Shown one piece after another: positions 1 to 9,215 of a stretch of DNA of 64,000 nucleotides. The DNA lies in contig NZ_JAPQES010000006.1 in the NCBI RefSeq assembly GCF_026735165.1, forward strand, positions 62,001 to 126,000, in the 5' to 3' direction. The number at the start of each line of letters is the position of its first letter. Within the stretch, counting starts at the first letter, position 1. The position numbers and the translations under genes were made by a program. Origin of the DNA: Clostridium ganghwense. GTDB lineage: Bacteria > Bacillota > Clostridia > Clostridiales > Clostridiaceae. The notes below the pieces were generated by a model, which was given only the letters and a program-made list of their open reading frames with translations, searched no databases and was not told where the DNA came from.

Positions 1-168
1 TTTTATATTAGGAAGTATTTTAAATAATGATAAAATAACATCCGTAGGTGAAGGAAGTGTATATCTTTCTACAACTCCTTTGTCTACAACAATCTGCCAT
101 ATTATTATTAAAATTATTTGAAATACTATTGGTATTGCCTTATTTCTTATATTTATACGTTTTTTCAT
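1..168 (-). CDS. ABC transporter permease, N-terminal fragment (thiamine/HMP-type)
   Basis: This gene runs off the left edge; only the first ~56 residues are visible. They read MKKRINIRNKAIPIVFQII, one hydrophobic segment with a Trp, then LPSPTDVILSLFK. The 'LPSP..V' motif after the first membrane helix is typical of SsuC/TauC/ThiX-type binding-protein-dependent permeases. The ATG lies inside the end of the upstream thiamine-binding protein gene (about 29 bp overlap, different frame), so the two are translated together. The TPP riboswitch upstream makes a thiamine or thiamine-precursor importer the best guess. Confidence 0.7.
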   Translation of the reverse strand, partial: MKKRINIRNKAIPIVFQIILIIIWQIVVDKGVVERYTLPSPTDVILSLFKILPNIK

Positions 169-430
169 TCATAGTCACGCCTTCAGGTTTGTAGTCTATT
201 TTTACAATTGATATAACTCTAGCTGCTCCTTCATTTACACAAATATCTTGAGCTTTTTTTACTATTTCTAAAAGCTTGTCCAAGTCACCTTCCATTGTAG
301 TTTCCATAGCACCAACCTCATATTTAACGTCACAAGAATCTATGTACTCAATAACCTTATCTACTACAGGATAAATTCTTTCTTCTTCTACTACAGGTAA
401 AATTTGAAGACTTACATTGATATTTTGCAT
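140..430 (-). CDS. Thiamine-binding protein, MTH1187/YkoF-like (DUF77)
   Basis: A 96-residue soluble protein of the small thiamine-binding family (PF01910), which forms a ferredoxin-like fold. Typical features are the N-terminal strand (VSLQILPV), the central motif YEVGAMETTMEGD and a C-terminal strand RVISIVKIDYKP. The family binds thiamine or its pyrimidine and often sits beside ABC importers. It is the first gene downstream of the TPP riboswitch and overlaps the permease fragment, so its expression should fall when thiamine pyrophosphate is plentiful. The function is inferred from family and context; the exact ligand cannot be told. Confidence 0.8.
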   Translation of the reverse strand: MQNINVSLQILPVVEEERIYPVVDKVIEYIDSCDVKYEVGAMETTMEGDLDKLLEIVKKAQDICVNEGAARVISIVKIDYKPEGVTMNEKTYKYKK

Positions 431-521
431 TTTTCTCTACCCTTTCTTTTGTTATTATTTTTTCCACAATACATGTATAAATAAACTTTTATTTTGTGGA
501 TAATTCTTTTTCTTGTTAATA

Positions 522-560
522 TTAAAAAATCCCTTTGTCCTGAACAGAACAAAGGGATTA
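522..560 (-). terminator. Intrinsic terminator of the TPP riboswitch
   Basis: A GC-containing stem (AATCCCTTTGT paired with ACAAAGGGATT, positions 529-539 and 549-559) is followed on the minus strand by six U. It lies about 50 nt downstream of the TPP aptamer and upstream of the thiamine-binding gene, as expected for transcription attenuation when TPP is bound. Confidence 0.85.
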
Positions 561-609
561 ACTTAGCTTTACACAAACTTCACACAATTAAGTTTATAAA
601 TTCAACTAA

Positions 610-697
610 TATACTCCCTCCGCCGGTATTATCCAGTTCAGGTTATAAGGGTCGAAATCCGTTAATTTCCTCTCAGCCCATACATTGGCTCCCCTGT
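610..697 (-). promoter_or_regulatory. TPP riboswitch (THI element)
   Basis: The minus strand carries the conserved TPP aptamer blocks in order: GGGGAGCC, then GGCTGAGAGGA, then CGACCC, ACCTGAACTGGATAAT and CCGGCGGAGGGA. This is the standard thiamine pyrophosphate aptamer. With the downstream terminator it controls the thiamine-binding protein and ABC permease by attenuation. The sequence match is strong; the switching mode is inferred from the terminator. Confidence 0.96.
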
Positions 698-744
698 TTT
701 GTTATAATTATTTTTTCTATATATTCATGTTACATGATGAAAAT

Positions 745-1512
745 CTACCTGTCAAACCCTTTTAGTAAATCCTTTTCATACACTAAGGTATTAAAATTTT
801 CAAATACTATCTGTTTAATTTCTTCCTTTGAAATACCTTTTATTTCTGATAAATTACTTACAACTTTCTCAATCAATATAGGCATTCCTCTTTTACCACT
901 AATCCATTCTTCTGCCCCTGGTCCATCAGTTTCAGTAAGTAATCTATTTAAAGGAATTTCCTGTGCAATAGCTGTAATCTTATCTGAATAAGAAATTTCA
1001 ACTCCTAAAGTAAAATAATAATTTCTACAAATCATATTTTTCAAAATATCTTTAGGACCAGAATACCAATGAATTATAGCATTTTCTATTTTATATTCAT
1101 CAAGCAAATCTAATATTTCTTGTTCTGCACCTTTAGTATGAAGGTTAACTACTTTATTCTGCTCCTTAGCTTTTTGCAGAAAAAAACTTAATACTTTTCT
1201 CTGAGCACCAAATTGAGCTTTATCTTTAACCCAATAAAAATCTAAACCTATTTCACCAATCATAGGTGTTTTATAAATATATTCTTCTATTGCATCTAGT
1301 CTATCTACATACTTCGCTGCATTCCATGGATGAATACCGAAAGTTGGTATTATAAATTTACTTTTTCTACTTATCTCTATATTTTTGATATAAGACGGTA
1401 TATCCATAGAATTATTTATAGTTATTATATTTTTGTCATCAATTTCTTTAATTGCTCTTTTTAGTTCATTATGTTTGTAATGATCTAAATGAGTATGGGC
1501 TTCAATAAACAT
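745..1512 (-). CDS. TatD family metal-dependent hydrolase
   Basis: A 255-residue TIM-barrel hydrolase of the TatD family, which includes metal-dependent DNases. The N-terminal metal motif is HTHLD (residues 6-10), followed by FGIHPW, GEIGLDFYW with the metal-bridging Glu, a later LHTKGA, IIHWYSG and the C-terminal catalytic Asp in TETDGPG. Family length is about 255 residues, so it is complete. It ends ~50 bp before the TPP riboswitch on the same strand and has no visible terminator there, so some read-through into the leader is possible. The substrate (DNA or another phosphodiester) is not shown by sequence. Confidence 0.88.
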   Translation of the reverse strand: MFIEAHTHLDHYKHNELKRAIKEIDDKNIITINNSMDIPSYIKNIEISRKSKFIIPTFGIHPWNAAKYVDRLDAIEEYIYKTPMIGEIGLDFYWVKDKAQFGAQRKVLSFFLQKAKEQNKVVNLHTKGAEQEILDLLDEYKIENAIIHWYSGPKDILKNMICRNYYFTLGVEISYSDKITAIAQEIPLNRLLTETDGPGAEEWISGKRGMPILIEKVVSNLSEIKGISKEEIKQIVFENFNTLVYEKDLLKGFDR

Positions 1513-1732
1513 TTTTTCACTCCTACCCCTTTTTACAACATCTATTTATATTTTATTATATCTCTTACAAACTGCATAATGCAGCCTATACGGGCTAAGT
1601 GTATTCTTTTATTTTTAATTTGTCAATTACACCCTTAAAATATTTAATGCTATTTTTTACAAATTTATGCTCCTAATTTAAATTAAGATGATAATATATA
1701 TATATATTTAAATTTAACTGGAGGTATATATA

Positions 1733-2317
1733 ATGAAATTAGTATGCATAGGAGATAGTTTAACCTTTGGATATGGTGTTAATAAAAATGAAAATTGGCT
1801 TCATCTTGTTAATGGTAAGTATAATATACAAACTATAAATAAGGGACTTAATGGTGATACAACTGCTGGTATGCTTTTTAGATTTTACGAAGATGTAATT
1901 TTAAACAAACCAGAATACGTCTTTATAATGGGTGGTACAAATGATTTTCTCATGAATTATTCCATTAAGAATGTTCAACAAAACATAAAAGAACTTATAA
2001 ATGACGTTAAAAAAGAAAAAATTAAAATAGTTTTAGGAATACAACCTCCAATAATAGAAAATTTAGCCCGTAGATATTGGCAATCCAACGATAATTATGA
2101 ACAAATAAATCATCAAATTAGCGAATATGAAAAATGGGCAATAAATTTTGCAAAAGAAAATAACTTTATGTATATAAATTTTTATAAAGAATTTATAAGT
2201 TATCTAGATAAAAACACCGAAACGACTCTTTACATAGACGGTATACATCCAACACCTAAAGGCCATGAGATAATGGCTAAACTAGCTCTTAAAGTATTAT
2301 CAAAATTAAATAAATAA
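1733..2317 (+). CDS. SGNH/GDSL-family esterase
   Basis: A 194-residue SGNH hydrolase. Block I is IGDSLTFGYG with the nucleophilic Ser near residue 9, an oxyanion Gly lies around NGDTTAG, block III is GGTNDF with the Asn, and block V is DGIHPTPKGH with the Asp-x-x-His pair. All four catalytic residues are present. No signal peptide is visible, so it is probably cytoplasmic, like TesA-type acyl esterases lacking the leader. The SD GGAGG precedes the ATG. The substrate is unknown. Confidence 0.88.
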   Translation: MKLVCIGDSLTFGYGVNKNENWLHLVNGKYNIQTINKGLNGDTTAGMLFRFYEDVILNKPEYVFIMGGTNDFLMNYSIKNVQQNIKELINDVKKEKIKIVLGIQPPIIENLARRYWQSNDNYEQINHQISEYEKWAINFAKENNFMYINFYKEFISYLDKNTETTLYIDGIHPTPKGHEIMAKLALKVLSKLNK

Positions 2318-2344
2318 TTTTATTTATAAAAAGGAGGTATTATT

Positions 2345-2623
2345 ATGTGGACTATTATTATAGTATTACTAATAGGAGTAGTTCTAGGACGTTTAAATGT
2401 TATACCAGAAAAATTATTAAAATATAATTCTAAACTTCAAAATGTAGGAGTTGTTATACTTCTATTTGCTATGGGAGTTACCATTGGTGGAAATAAAAAA
2501 ATTATCCATAATATAAAGAACATTGGTTTTAAATCATTTTCCTATGCTGTTTTCACAAGTCTATCATGTATTATTTTAGTTTATTTATTTAGTCACTTTT
2601 TTATGAAAGGAGATGGAGAATAA
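2345..2623 (+). CDS. LysO-like membrane protein, N-terminal half (DUF340)
   Basis: A 92-residue protein with three hydrophobic segments, resembling the first part of the lysine exporter LysO (YbjE, DUF340). In E. coli LysO is one protein of about 300 residues; here the N-terminal part is a separate gene. It has its own SD (AAAGGAGG). Its stop overlaps the next ATG (TAATG), so the two halves are translationally coupled and probably assemble into one transporter. Lysine as substrate is inferred from the family. Confidence 0.75.
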   Translation: MWTIIIVLLIGVVLGRLNVIPEKLLKYNSKLQNVGVVILLFAMGVTIGGNKKIIHNIKNIGFKSFSYAVFTSLSCIILVYLFSHFFMKGDGE

Positions 2624-3225
2624 TGTCACTTTCAATTATTATAGCTCTTTTACTTGGCATTTTTTCTGGATATTATTTTATACCAGAAAATATAATAAGC
2701 AATTCAGAAATACTTATTACAATTGCTTTAAATATTTTAATACTATCAGTTGGAATAGATGTTGGTTCAAATAAAAGTCTAATAGAAAACTTAAAGAAAA
2801 AAGGCTTAAAGTTACTTTGTATACCTCTATGTATAGTAGCTGGAAGTGTAGTAGGCGGTCTTATAACTGGCTTATTTTTCAAGGTATCTCCTAACATTAG
2901 TTTAGCAATAGCATCAGGCTTTGGATGGTACAGCCTCTCAGGCATTATTTTAACTTCTCTCTGTAATGTAGAAGTAGGAACTATAGCCTTTCTAACAAAT
3001 ATATTTAGAGAATTAATAGCTGTAATAACAATTCCATTTTTAGCCAGATATCTAAATTATTACACCACAATAGCCCCTGCTGGTGCTACTTCCATGGATA
3101 CGACTTTACCTCTGATTTCAGAATCTACAAATTCTGAAACAGCCTTTATATCTTTTGTTAATGGATTAATTTTAAGTTCACTTGTTCCAGTGTTAGTACC
3201 TTTTTTCTATTCTATATATAAATAA
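2623..3225 (+). CDS. lysO: LysO-like lysine exporter, C-terminal half (DUF340)
   Basis: A 200-residue integral membrane protein matching the larger part of LysO. It has about six transmembrane segments, the family motif FGWYSLSGI and a conserved acidic residue in NIFREL. LysO exports L-lysine or toxic analogues across the inner membrane. The gene overlaps its N-terminal partner by one base. No lysine riboswitch was seen upstream. The family assignment is good; the substrate is inferred. Confidence 0.78.
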   Translation: MSLSIIIALLLGIFSGYYFIPENIISNSEILITIALNILILSVGIDVGSNKSLIENLKKKGLKLLCIPLCIVAGSVVGGLITGLFFKVSPNISLAIASGFGWYSLSGIILTSLCNVEVGTIAFLTNIFRELIAVITIPFLARYLNYYTTIAPAGATSMDTTLPLISESTNSETAFISFVNGLILSSLVPVLVPFFYSIYK

Positions 3226-3329
3226 ATAACTACTTAGTTTAACTATAAAAATTATTATTACTTTGTTGGGTTTATTAATTTGTTTTTATCTATAAATCAT
3301 GTATAATTGTATTATCTTTATTTGTTAGT

Positions 3330-3404
3330 ATTATGTAATAATGTAAATTCATCTATGAATTTATTTTTTATTCCTTAAATTCTATGGTAATATTATTACA
3401 TAAT
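3330..3404. repeat. AT-rich inverted repeat upstream of the HD-GYP gene
   Basis: ATTATGTAATAAT (3330-3342) is repeated in inverted orientation as ATTATTACATAAT (3392-3404). It lies in the 243-bp gap between lysO and the HD-GYP gene. The gap holds no ORF. The repeat could act as an operator or as a weak hairpin ending lysO transcription. Confidence 0.4.
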
Positions 3405-3468
3405 CATATTTTATAATTAAAACTAATTCATTATAGTGTACTTTGGAATATAAGGAGATTTGATTGTT

Positions 3469-4545
3469 ATGAGAAAAATATCTATTTCACAAATACAAGG
3501 CAATGAAACACTAGCAAAACCCATCTATGATGGATACGGTAAAATTCTATTAGCTAAAGGGACAACTCTAAAACCAGGCTATAAAATGAGATTAACCCAA
3601 ATGGGTATATTGTCACTTTACATAAACGATAAATTCTCAAAAGAAATAGAAATTGAAGATTTTATTTCGGATCATACAAGACAAGAAACTAAAACAATCA
3701 TAAAAAATGAATTTCATAAATTTATAACTAAGCGCAATACATCTTCAAGTGAAATTACTAAATCTGTTGATAAAATAATTGATAACATCCTTTCTAGAGA
3801 AGAAGTTATAGTAAATATTTCGGACATAAAATCAAAAGATCAATATCTATATGAACACTCTGTTAATGTATGTGCTTTATCTGTAATTATGGGTATCCAC
3901 TTAGGTTATAATAAAAACCATCTAAGAGAGCTAGCTGCAGGAGCACTTCTTCATGACCTTGGAAAGCTTCTTACTCCTGAAGATATTATAACTAAATCCA
4001 AAATCGGTAAACTAAATGAAGAAGAAATGTCTGTTGTAAAAAAACATCCTCTAGACGGCTATGAAATATTAAATGAAAAATACGATATAAGTTATGTATC
4101 CAAAGCAATAATTCTTATGCATCATGAGCACTGTAATGGAACAGGTTATCCACTTGGTCTTAAAGATGATAAGCTTCATGAAACAGTAAAACTTGTATCT
4201 ATTTGTAACATGTTTGATAATCTTACCTCTGATTTTTATGGTGATAAAAAAATGGAGGTTTATGAAGCCTTAGAATATCTTATTACTATGAGCGGGTCTA
4301 TATTTGATAAAAAATTAGTAAATGTGTTTATTGAAAATGTAGCTGCATATCCTTCTGGAAGTTTCATCAAACTTAATACAGGGGCTTCTGGAATAGTCTT
4401 AAAGCAAAATAAGAAATTTTGTTCAAGACCTATTATAAATATACTTGTAGATGAAAACGGAAATAAATTAAGTGAATCTAAAGAATTAGATTTATCTAAA
4501 GAAACTACTTTATTTATTATAGGCACACTTGAAACTCTTGAATAA
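3469..4545 (+). CDS. HD-GYP domain protein (probable c-di-GMP phosphodiesterase)
   Basis: A 358-residue protein with a short N-terminal DUF3391-like segment and an HD-GYP domain from about residue 125. The metal and catalytic motifs are intact: EHSVNV, HDLGK (His-Asp near 162-163), HPLDGYEIL, HHEHCNGTGYP (GYP near 226-228). HD-GYP enzymes hydrolyse cyclic di-GMP. A TTG start at 3460 is possible, but the ATG at 3469 is better spaced (11 nt) from AAGGAG. No receiver or membrane domain is present, so it is cytoplasmic. A perfect bidirectional terminator follows. Confidence 0.88.
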   Translation: MRKISISQIQGNETLAKPIYDGYGKILLAKGTTLKPGYKMRLTQMGILSLYINDKFSKEIEIEDFISDHTRQETKTIIKNEFHKFITKRNTSSSEITKSVDKIIDNILSREEVIVNISDIKSKDQYLYEHSVNVCALSVIMGIHLGYNKNHLRELAAGALLHDLGKLLTPEDIITKSKIGKLNEEEMSVVKKHPLDGYEILNEKYDISYVSKAIILMHHEHCNGTGYPLGLKDDKLHETVKLVSICNMFDNLTSDFYGDKKMEVYEALEYLITMSGSIFDKKLVNVFIENVAAYPSGSFIKLNTGASGIVLKQNKKFCSRPIINILVDENGNKLSESKELDLSKETTLFIIGTLETLE

Positions 4546-4547
4546 AT

Positions 4548-4590
4548 ACATAATAAAAGAATGTTGCAACGCAACATTCTTTTATTATGT
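4548..4590. terminator. Bidirectional intrinsic terminator
   Basis: A perfect 20-bp stem (ACATAATAAAAGAATGTTGC and its complement) with a 3-nt loop lies between the convergent HD-GYP and DUF503 genes. Its AT-rich outer arms provide U-rich tails in both directions. Confidence 0.88.
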
Positions 4591-4871
4591 TAAAGTGTTT
4601 CTATATCTATCTTTTCTATCAACGCTTCTGTATTTCCCTCTATATAATCTACAACATTTTGTATAACCGTATTAGCTTGACGCGTAGTGTTACTTACACA
4701 AGCTATTCCTATTACTATAGATTGGTGATAATCTTGATTCTCTACTTCTGCAATGGAAACATTATATCGGTGTTTAACTTTTGCAATAATACTTTTTACA
4801 ACCATCCTTTTCTCTTTGAGTGAATGAACCCAATTTGCATACAGATAAATTTTTGCTGTTCCAATAATCAT
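4590..4871 (-). CDS. DUF503 family protein
   Basis: A 93-residue protein of the DUF503 family (YlxP-like). It has the typical opening MIIGTAKIYLYANWVHSLKEKR, then a KSIIAKVKHRYNVSIAEV motif with alternating strand/helix pattern. The family is common in Firmicutes, often near translation genes, and has no firm biochemical role. Here it stands alone, convergent with the HD-GYP gene. Confidence 0.85.
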   Translation of the reverse strand: MIIGTAKIYLYANWVHSLKEKRMVVKSIIAKVKHRYNVSIAEVENQDYHQSIVIGIACVSNTTRQANTVIQNVVDYIEGNTEALIEKIDIETL

Positions 4872-5007
4872 AATTTAACACTCCCATTAATTACTGAACC
4901 CCTTACAACATTTCTACATTTTTATTATCTTTTTATATTACTATATTATTATACTTCAAACTTTTTATACATCCTATATAAGAATTATTGATTTCCTAAA
5001 CCATAAT

Positions 5008-5040
5008 AAAAAAAGAGATTCAAAAAGAATCTCTTTTTAA
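5008..5040 (-). terminator. Terminator of the DEAD-box helicase gene
   Basis: The stem AAAAAGAGATTC / GAATCTCTTTTT directly follows the helicase stop on the minus strand and has a U-rich tail. Confidence 0.85.
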
Positions 5041-5052
5041 AAAAACATTAAA

Positions 5053-6639
5053 TTATCTTGCATTTGCAGGTTCTATATTTATTTTCTTTCCCTTTATTGT
5101 ATTATTCTTCATTATATTTAATACTTGTTTTGCATATTCTTTTGGAACTTCGACAAAAGTAAACTTTTCATAAATATCTATTTTACCAATTAATTTACCT
5201 GCCATACCTGTTTCTCCTGCTATTGCTCCTATAACATCTTTTGCTTGTATCTTATTATTACGTCCTACATTTATAAATAGTCTAACCATTCCTTGTTCTG
5301 CGCCAGTATCACCTATATCATCAGATAATGGTTCTACTTCTTCTTTGTTTTCTTGTCTCATAGACATCTTTAATAAAGCCGCTGCTACATCAATAGATGC
5401 ATAATCTTCATCTAGTAGCTTTTCTATAAAGTCAATGTACTTTCCTAAATGACCTTCTTCTATAGAATCCTTTACTTTTTGTAAAAAAGCACTTGTTTTA
5501 ATTTCTTCTACATCGCTAATTGATGGAACTTCTCTACGTTTAATTTTTGTTTTTGTATATCTTTCAATATCTTTAAGTTTACGAATTGCTTTACCTGCTA
5601 CAAAAGTATAAGCAGCTCCCGCTCTTCCGGCTCTTCCAGTTCTTCCAATTCTATGAACATAGTACTCCTCATCTTGTGGTAAATCATAATTAAATACTGC
5701 TTCTACATCATCTACATCTATCCCTCTAGCCGCAACATCTGTTGCTACTAGAATTTCTACAGTTCCATTTCTAAACTTATTCATAACACGATCTCTTTGA
5801 GGCTGCTTCATATCTCCATGAAGTCCATCTGCAAAGTATCCTCTAGATTGAAGTTGAGCAACTACTTCATCAACTCTCTTTTTAGTATTACAAAATACTA
5901 CTGATAATTTTGGATTACACATATCAATAAGTCTTGATAAAACTTCAAGTTTAGCACTTTCTTTTACTTCTAAATATTTTTGTTCAATATTTGGAACTGT
6001 TAATTGTTTATGTACTACTTTAACAAGTTTTGGATCTTCTTGATATTTTCTGCTTAAATCTAATATAGCTTTAGGCATTGTAGCTGAAAATAAAATTGTT
6101 TGTCTTTCCTCAGGCATGTCTTGAACTATAGTTTCTATATCTTCTCTAAATCCCATATCTAGCATTTCATCTGCTTCATCTAAAACAACCATCTTTACAT
6201 CATCTACTCTTAATGTTTTACGTCTCATATGATCCATAACACGGCCTGGAGTACCTATAACTATTTGAACTCCTCTTTTTAACGCCTTAATTTGACGATC
6301 TATTGGTTGCCCTCCGTAAACAGCTAAAATCGTTAGACCTTCTTTATACTTTGAAAGTTTATTTATTTCTTGTGATGCTTGAATAGCAAGCTCTCTAGTT
6401 GGACATAAAATTATAACTTGTAATTTTTTATTTTCAGATTCAATCATTTCTATAGCAGGAATACCAAAGGCTGCAGTTTTTCCCGTTCCAGTTTGCGCCT
6501 GCCCTGTTACATCTTTTCCTTCTAATATTAAAGGTATAGCTTTTTCTTGAATAGGAGATGGCTCCTCAAATCCCATGTCAGCAACTGCTTTTTTACTTTC
6601 TTCTGATATTGGTAAATCTTCAAATTTTATTTTTCCCAT
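5053..6639 (-). CDS. DEAD-box ATP-dependent RNA helicase with DbpA-type RNA-binding tail
   Basis: A 528-residue DEAD-box helicase. Visible motifs are the Q motif (FEEPSPIQEKAIP), Walker A AQTGTGKT, PTRELA, TPGRVMD, DEAD (residues ~150-155), SAT, ATDVAARGID and HRIGRTGRAGR. The last ~75 residues resemble the DbpA/CsdA RNA-binding domain (VRLFINVGRNNKI... GKIDIYEKFTFVEV). Such CshA/DeaD/DbpA-type enzymes remodel rRNA and mRNA and often rise in the cold. A 560-bp non-coding region lies upstream and may be a structured leader. The start follows a GAAAGGAAG SD. Confidence 0.93.
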   Translation of the reverse strand: MGKIKFEDLPISEESKKAVADMGFEEPSPIQEKAIPLILEGKDVTGQAQTGTGKTAAFGIPAIEMIESENKKLQVIILCPTRELAIQASQEINKLSKYKEGLTILAVYGGQPIDRQIKALKRGVQIVIGTPGRVMDHMRRKTLRVDDVKMVVLDEADEMLDMGFREDIETIVQDMPEERQTILFSATMPKAILDLSRKYQEDPKLVKVVHKQLTVPNIEQKYLEVKESAKLEVLSRLIDMCNPKLSVVFCNTKKRVDEVVAQLQSRGYFADGLHGDMKQPQRDRVMNKFRNGTVEILVATDVAARGIDVDDVEAVFNYDLPQDEEYYVHRIGRTGRAGRAGAAYTFVAGKAIRKLKDIERYTKTKIKRREVPSISDVEEIKTSAFLQKVKDSIEEGHLGKYIDFIEKLLDEDYASIDVAAALLKMSMRQENKEEVEPLSDDIGDTGAEQGMVRLFINVGRNNKIQAKDVIGAIAGETGMAGKLIGKIDIYEKFTFVEVPKEYAKQVLNIMKNNTIKGKKINIEPANAR

Positions 6640-7199
6640 ATTTACTTCCTTTCAATTTTTAATATTTTAATACTTAACTTAACCTGTTGTGCTAACTGAA
6701 AATTATTCATATATAAGAATATTATTACATAAGAACATTTCGTAATAATCCTATAAAGCTAGCATTAGCAGGTGTAATAGTAAAATCTATTATATATCCA
6801 TTTAAGGCTGCTAACGCCTAAAATTCAACTCTATAATAAGTTTCTTTTTTATAAGAACTTATTGCATTTTGCATATTAGTTCTATAATTTTTAAAAGACA
6901 CTTCCTTATTCTATCCATCATTTTGTTTTTTGGGTGTTTATGCTAGGTTAACATTATATGTTAGACTCTTCTTTTTGTAATTTTTGTTATTAACCTTGAC
7001 TAGCACAACTAGTTAACTTAACCATTATATATGTATTATGCTCAATATGCAATGATATATAATTTAAAATGCTTTATTAATATAAGATTTTTATAAAAAT
7101 GAATAAGAACTGACTATACTTATTATAATCAGTTCTGTTCTTACAATAAAAATTTGTTCTTATGCTATTCCCTACAAATTAACAAACTATAATTTTATT
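6640..7199 (-). promoter_or_regulatory. Long non-coding region upstream of the helicase, with structured segments
   Basis: No convincing ORF lies in these 560 bases. Several hairpins occur, including ATTATTAC/GTAATAAT near 6720-6749, AGGC/GCCT near 6805-6820 and AATAAGTT/AACTTATT near 6836-6862. A long-range inverted repeat pairs 6674-6696 with 7001-7021, sharing the core GTTGTGCTA. This could be a long 5' leader of the helicase mRNA, as is common for cold-shock helicases, or a small repeat element bounded by terminal inverted repeats. Its far end also holds the 3' flank of the chemoreceptor gene. Confidence 0.45.
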
Positions 7200-8942
7200 C
7201 TATTCAAGTTTTAATTTTGACACTTTCTCTAATAATTCTGAAGATACATTATTAAGCTCTTGTGACATATTCATCAAATTCCCAATTGAATTTACTTGAC
7301 CATCTATACTAGCTGCAACTTCTTCCGTTGAAGAATTGTTTTCTTCTGATATAATAGCTAATTTTTCAATCTCTTGAGTAATCATTGTTGTATTAGCTGA
7401 CATTTCCTCAGTAGCAGAAGATACATCTTCTACCTTACTTGAAACATCATTAATTGATTTAGCAATCTCGTTAAATCTTTCTGTAACCTCATCAATAAAT
7501 TTATTTTGTTCTACAGTTTTTTCAGCTACATGCTCCATGGATTCACCAGCATTTTCTATTCCATTTTGTACTTCTTGAATAAGTGAAGATATTTCTTCTG
7601 CTGATTTAGCCGACTCTTCTGCAAGCTTTCTAACTTCTTCTGCAACAACAGCAAATCCTCTTCCATGTTCTCCTGCACGAGCTGCTTCTATAGAAGCATT
7701 TAAAGCTAAAAGATTTGTTTGCTCTGCTATAGAAGATATAGCATCTATAATACTATTTATTTCATTTGATTTTTGAACTAAATTTGTAACTAGTTGTGAA
7801 GTCTTATCTACCACTTGAACAATTTCGCCTGAATGACTTTCAAGTTGCTTCATTGCCTTATTCCCTTCACTTGTACTCTCACTAGTTTTAATAGACTCTT
7901 CCGTTACTAATTGAGAATTTTCCGCTACCTGTACTATAGCATCATTTACATGATGAAGTTTATCCGTTGTAATGCAAAACTTTTCTGTCTGTTCTCCAAT
8001 TCTAATTGTTATATCCTTTGTGGCTGCATCCATTTCCTCAAACTCAGCTACTGCATTAGTAAAAGAATCATGAAAATCTTCACTAGTTTTGTGTAAATTC
8101 TCCGATACTTGTTTAACCTTTAATAAGATTTCTTGAAAAGTATCTAACATCTGATTAGTATAATTAGCTAACTCTCCTATTTCATCATTACTCTGTATAT
8201 CAATTCTTTGAGTCAAATCACCTTCTAAATTAGCAACATCTTTCATTTTATCTACAAGCTGCTCAATAGATTTACTTTGATGCTTAGTTATTCCCCCTAC
8301 TATTATTCTGACTACTATCAAAGATAATACCATTAAGCCAAATAAAGTTCCAAGAATGATTAATTCAAATTTAATAAACCCGTCATTATTTAAAGTCATT
8401 CCTACCATTACATTTGAATTACCTTTTAGTTCTATAGGAATGTATACCTGTGAATTTGAAGAATCATTTGTGAAACTCTGTTTTACTTTATCTACATATG
8501 TTTCACCACTAGCTGCAGTTTTATTTATAATATTAAGTTGTTCAGTACTGTCAAAAATATCACCGTATTTTGCATTATGATTTCTTGATTTTTCTATTAT
8601 ATATGTCCAATTGTTATTATCATTTGATGAAATGACAAAAATGTCACTAACAAACTTATTAGATTTATCTTGAAGAGTTGTAAGTATCCCGTCTATTTCT
8701 TTATATATTTCACTATTCTCTTTATTTTTCTCAAGCTCTGAAAAATCTATTTTTTGTACTTCTGCCGTAATTGAGTTTGTTATTGCTGGAACTGCTATCT
8801 GTACAGAATGTTCTATGAATTTACCAATAGCAAGATATGCTGATATACCAACTATAAAAAAAACTCCAAACATTAAAGTCATAATATTTTTAGTCCATTT
8901 TCTTCTTAAGGTTGTTTTCTTTTTATTTTTAACTTTTTTCAC
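7200..8942 (-). CDS. Methyl-accepting chemotaxis protein
   Basis: A 580-residue chemoreceptor. A basic N-terminus is followed by a membrane helix (~residues 18-40), an extracytoplasmic sensor of about 150 residues, a second helix (~190-215), a HAMP segment and a long coiled coil. The highly conserved signalling tip is present ([20 protein letters not shown], then [16 protein letters not shown]). The sensor resembles single-Cache-type domains but its ligand cannot be read. It is a single gene, divergent from the sigma-54 activator, with SD GGAGG. Confidence 0.93.
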   Translation of the reverse strand: MKKVKNKKKTTLRRKWTKNIMTLMFGVFFIVGISAYLAIGKFIEHSVQIAVPAITNSITAEVQKIDFSELEKNKENSEIYKEIDGILTTLQDKSNKFVSDIFVISSNDNNNWTYIIEKSRNHNAKYGDIFDSTEQLNIINKTAASGETYVDKVKQSFTNDSSNSQVYIPIELKGNSNVMVGMTLNNDGFIKFELIILGTLFGLMVLSLIVVRIIVGGITKHQSKSIEQLVDKMKDVANLEGDLTQRIDIQSNDEIGELANYTNQMLDTFQEILLKVKQVSENLHKTSEDFHDSFTNAVAEFEEMDAATKDITIRIGEQTEKFCITTDKLHHVNDAIVQVAENSQLVTEESIKTSESTSEGNKAMKQLESHSGEIVQVVDKTSQLVTNLVQKSNEINSIIDAISSIAEQTNLLALNASIEAARAGEHGRGFAVVAEEVRKLAEESAKSAEEISSLIQEVQNGIENAGESMEHVAEKTVEQNKFIDEVTERFNEIAKSINDVSSKVEDVSSATEEMSANTTMITQEIEKLAIISEENNSSTEEVAASIDGQVNSIGNLMNMSQELNNVSSELLEKVSKLKLE

Positions 8943-9175
8943 TTATGTCCCTCCTTTTGGGCTCTATATCAATTCTAATAAATATATAAAGAATTATACC
9001 ATAAATTTGAAAAATATATTTTTAATATTCAGTGAATTTTAATATTTAAATTCACTATTTTTTCATATTATATTATATATTATTAAATGAAGATTTTTAT
9101 TTTGTAATGATATATAATATAATATGAGGTATTTTATTCATCTCTAAGTTTTTGATGAATCTTTGTTTTTATAAT

Positions 9176-9192
9176 TTATGATTAAATCATAA
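9176..9192. promoter_or_regulatory. Palindrome upstream of the TyrR-like activator gene
   Basis: TTATGATT-A-AATCATAA is a perfect 8-bp inverted repeat ending about 24 bp before the activator ATG. It may be an operator for the regulator gene. The rest of the ~270-bp gap to the chemoreceptor gene is AT-rich with no clear further element. Confidence 0.35.
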
Positions 9193-9215
9193 CTAAATAG
9201 TAAGGGTGATTAACT

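Noticed and set aside
494-991. 165-residue plus-strand ORF
   Set aside because: It runs antisense across the TPP riboswitch, its terminator and the end of the TatD gene, and its composition looks like translated antisense sequence.
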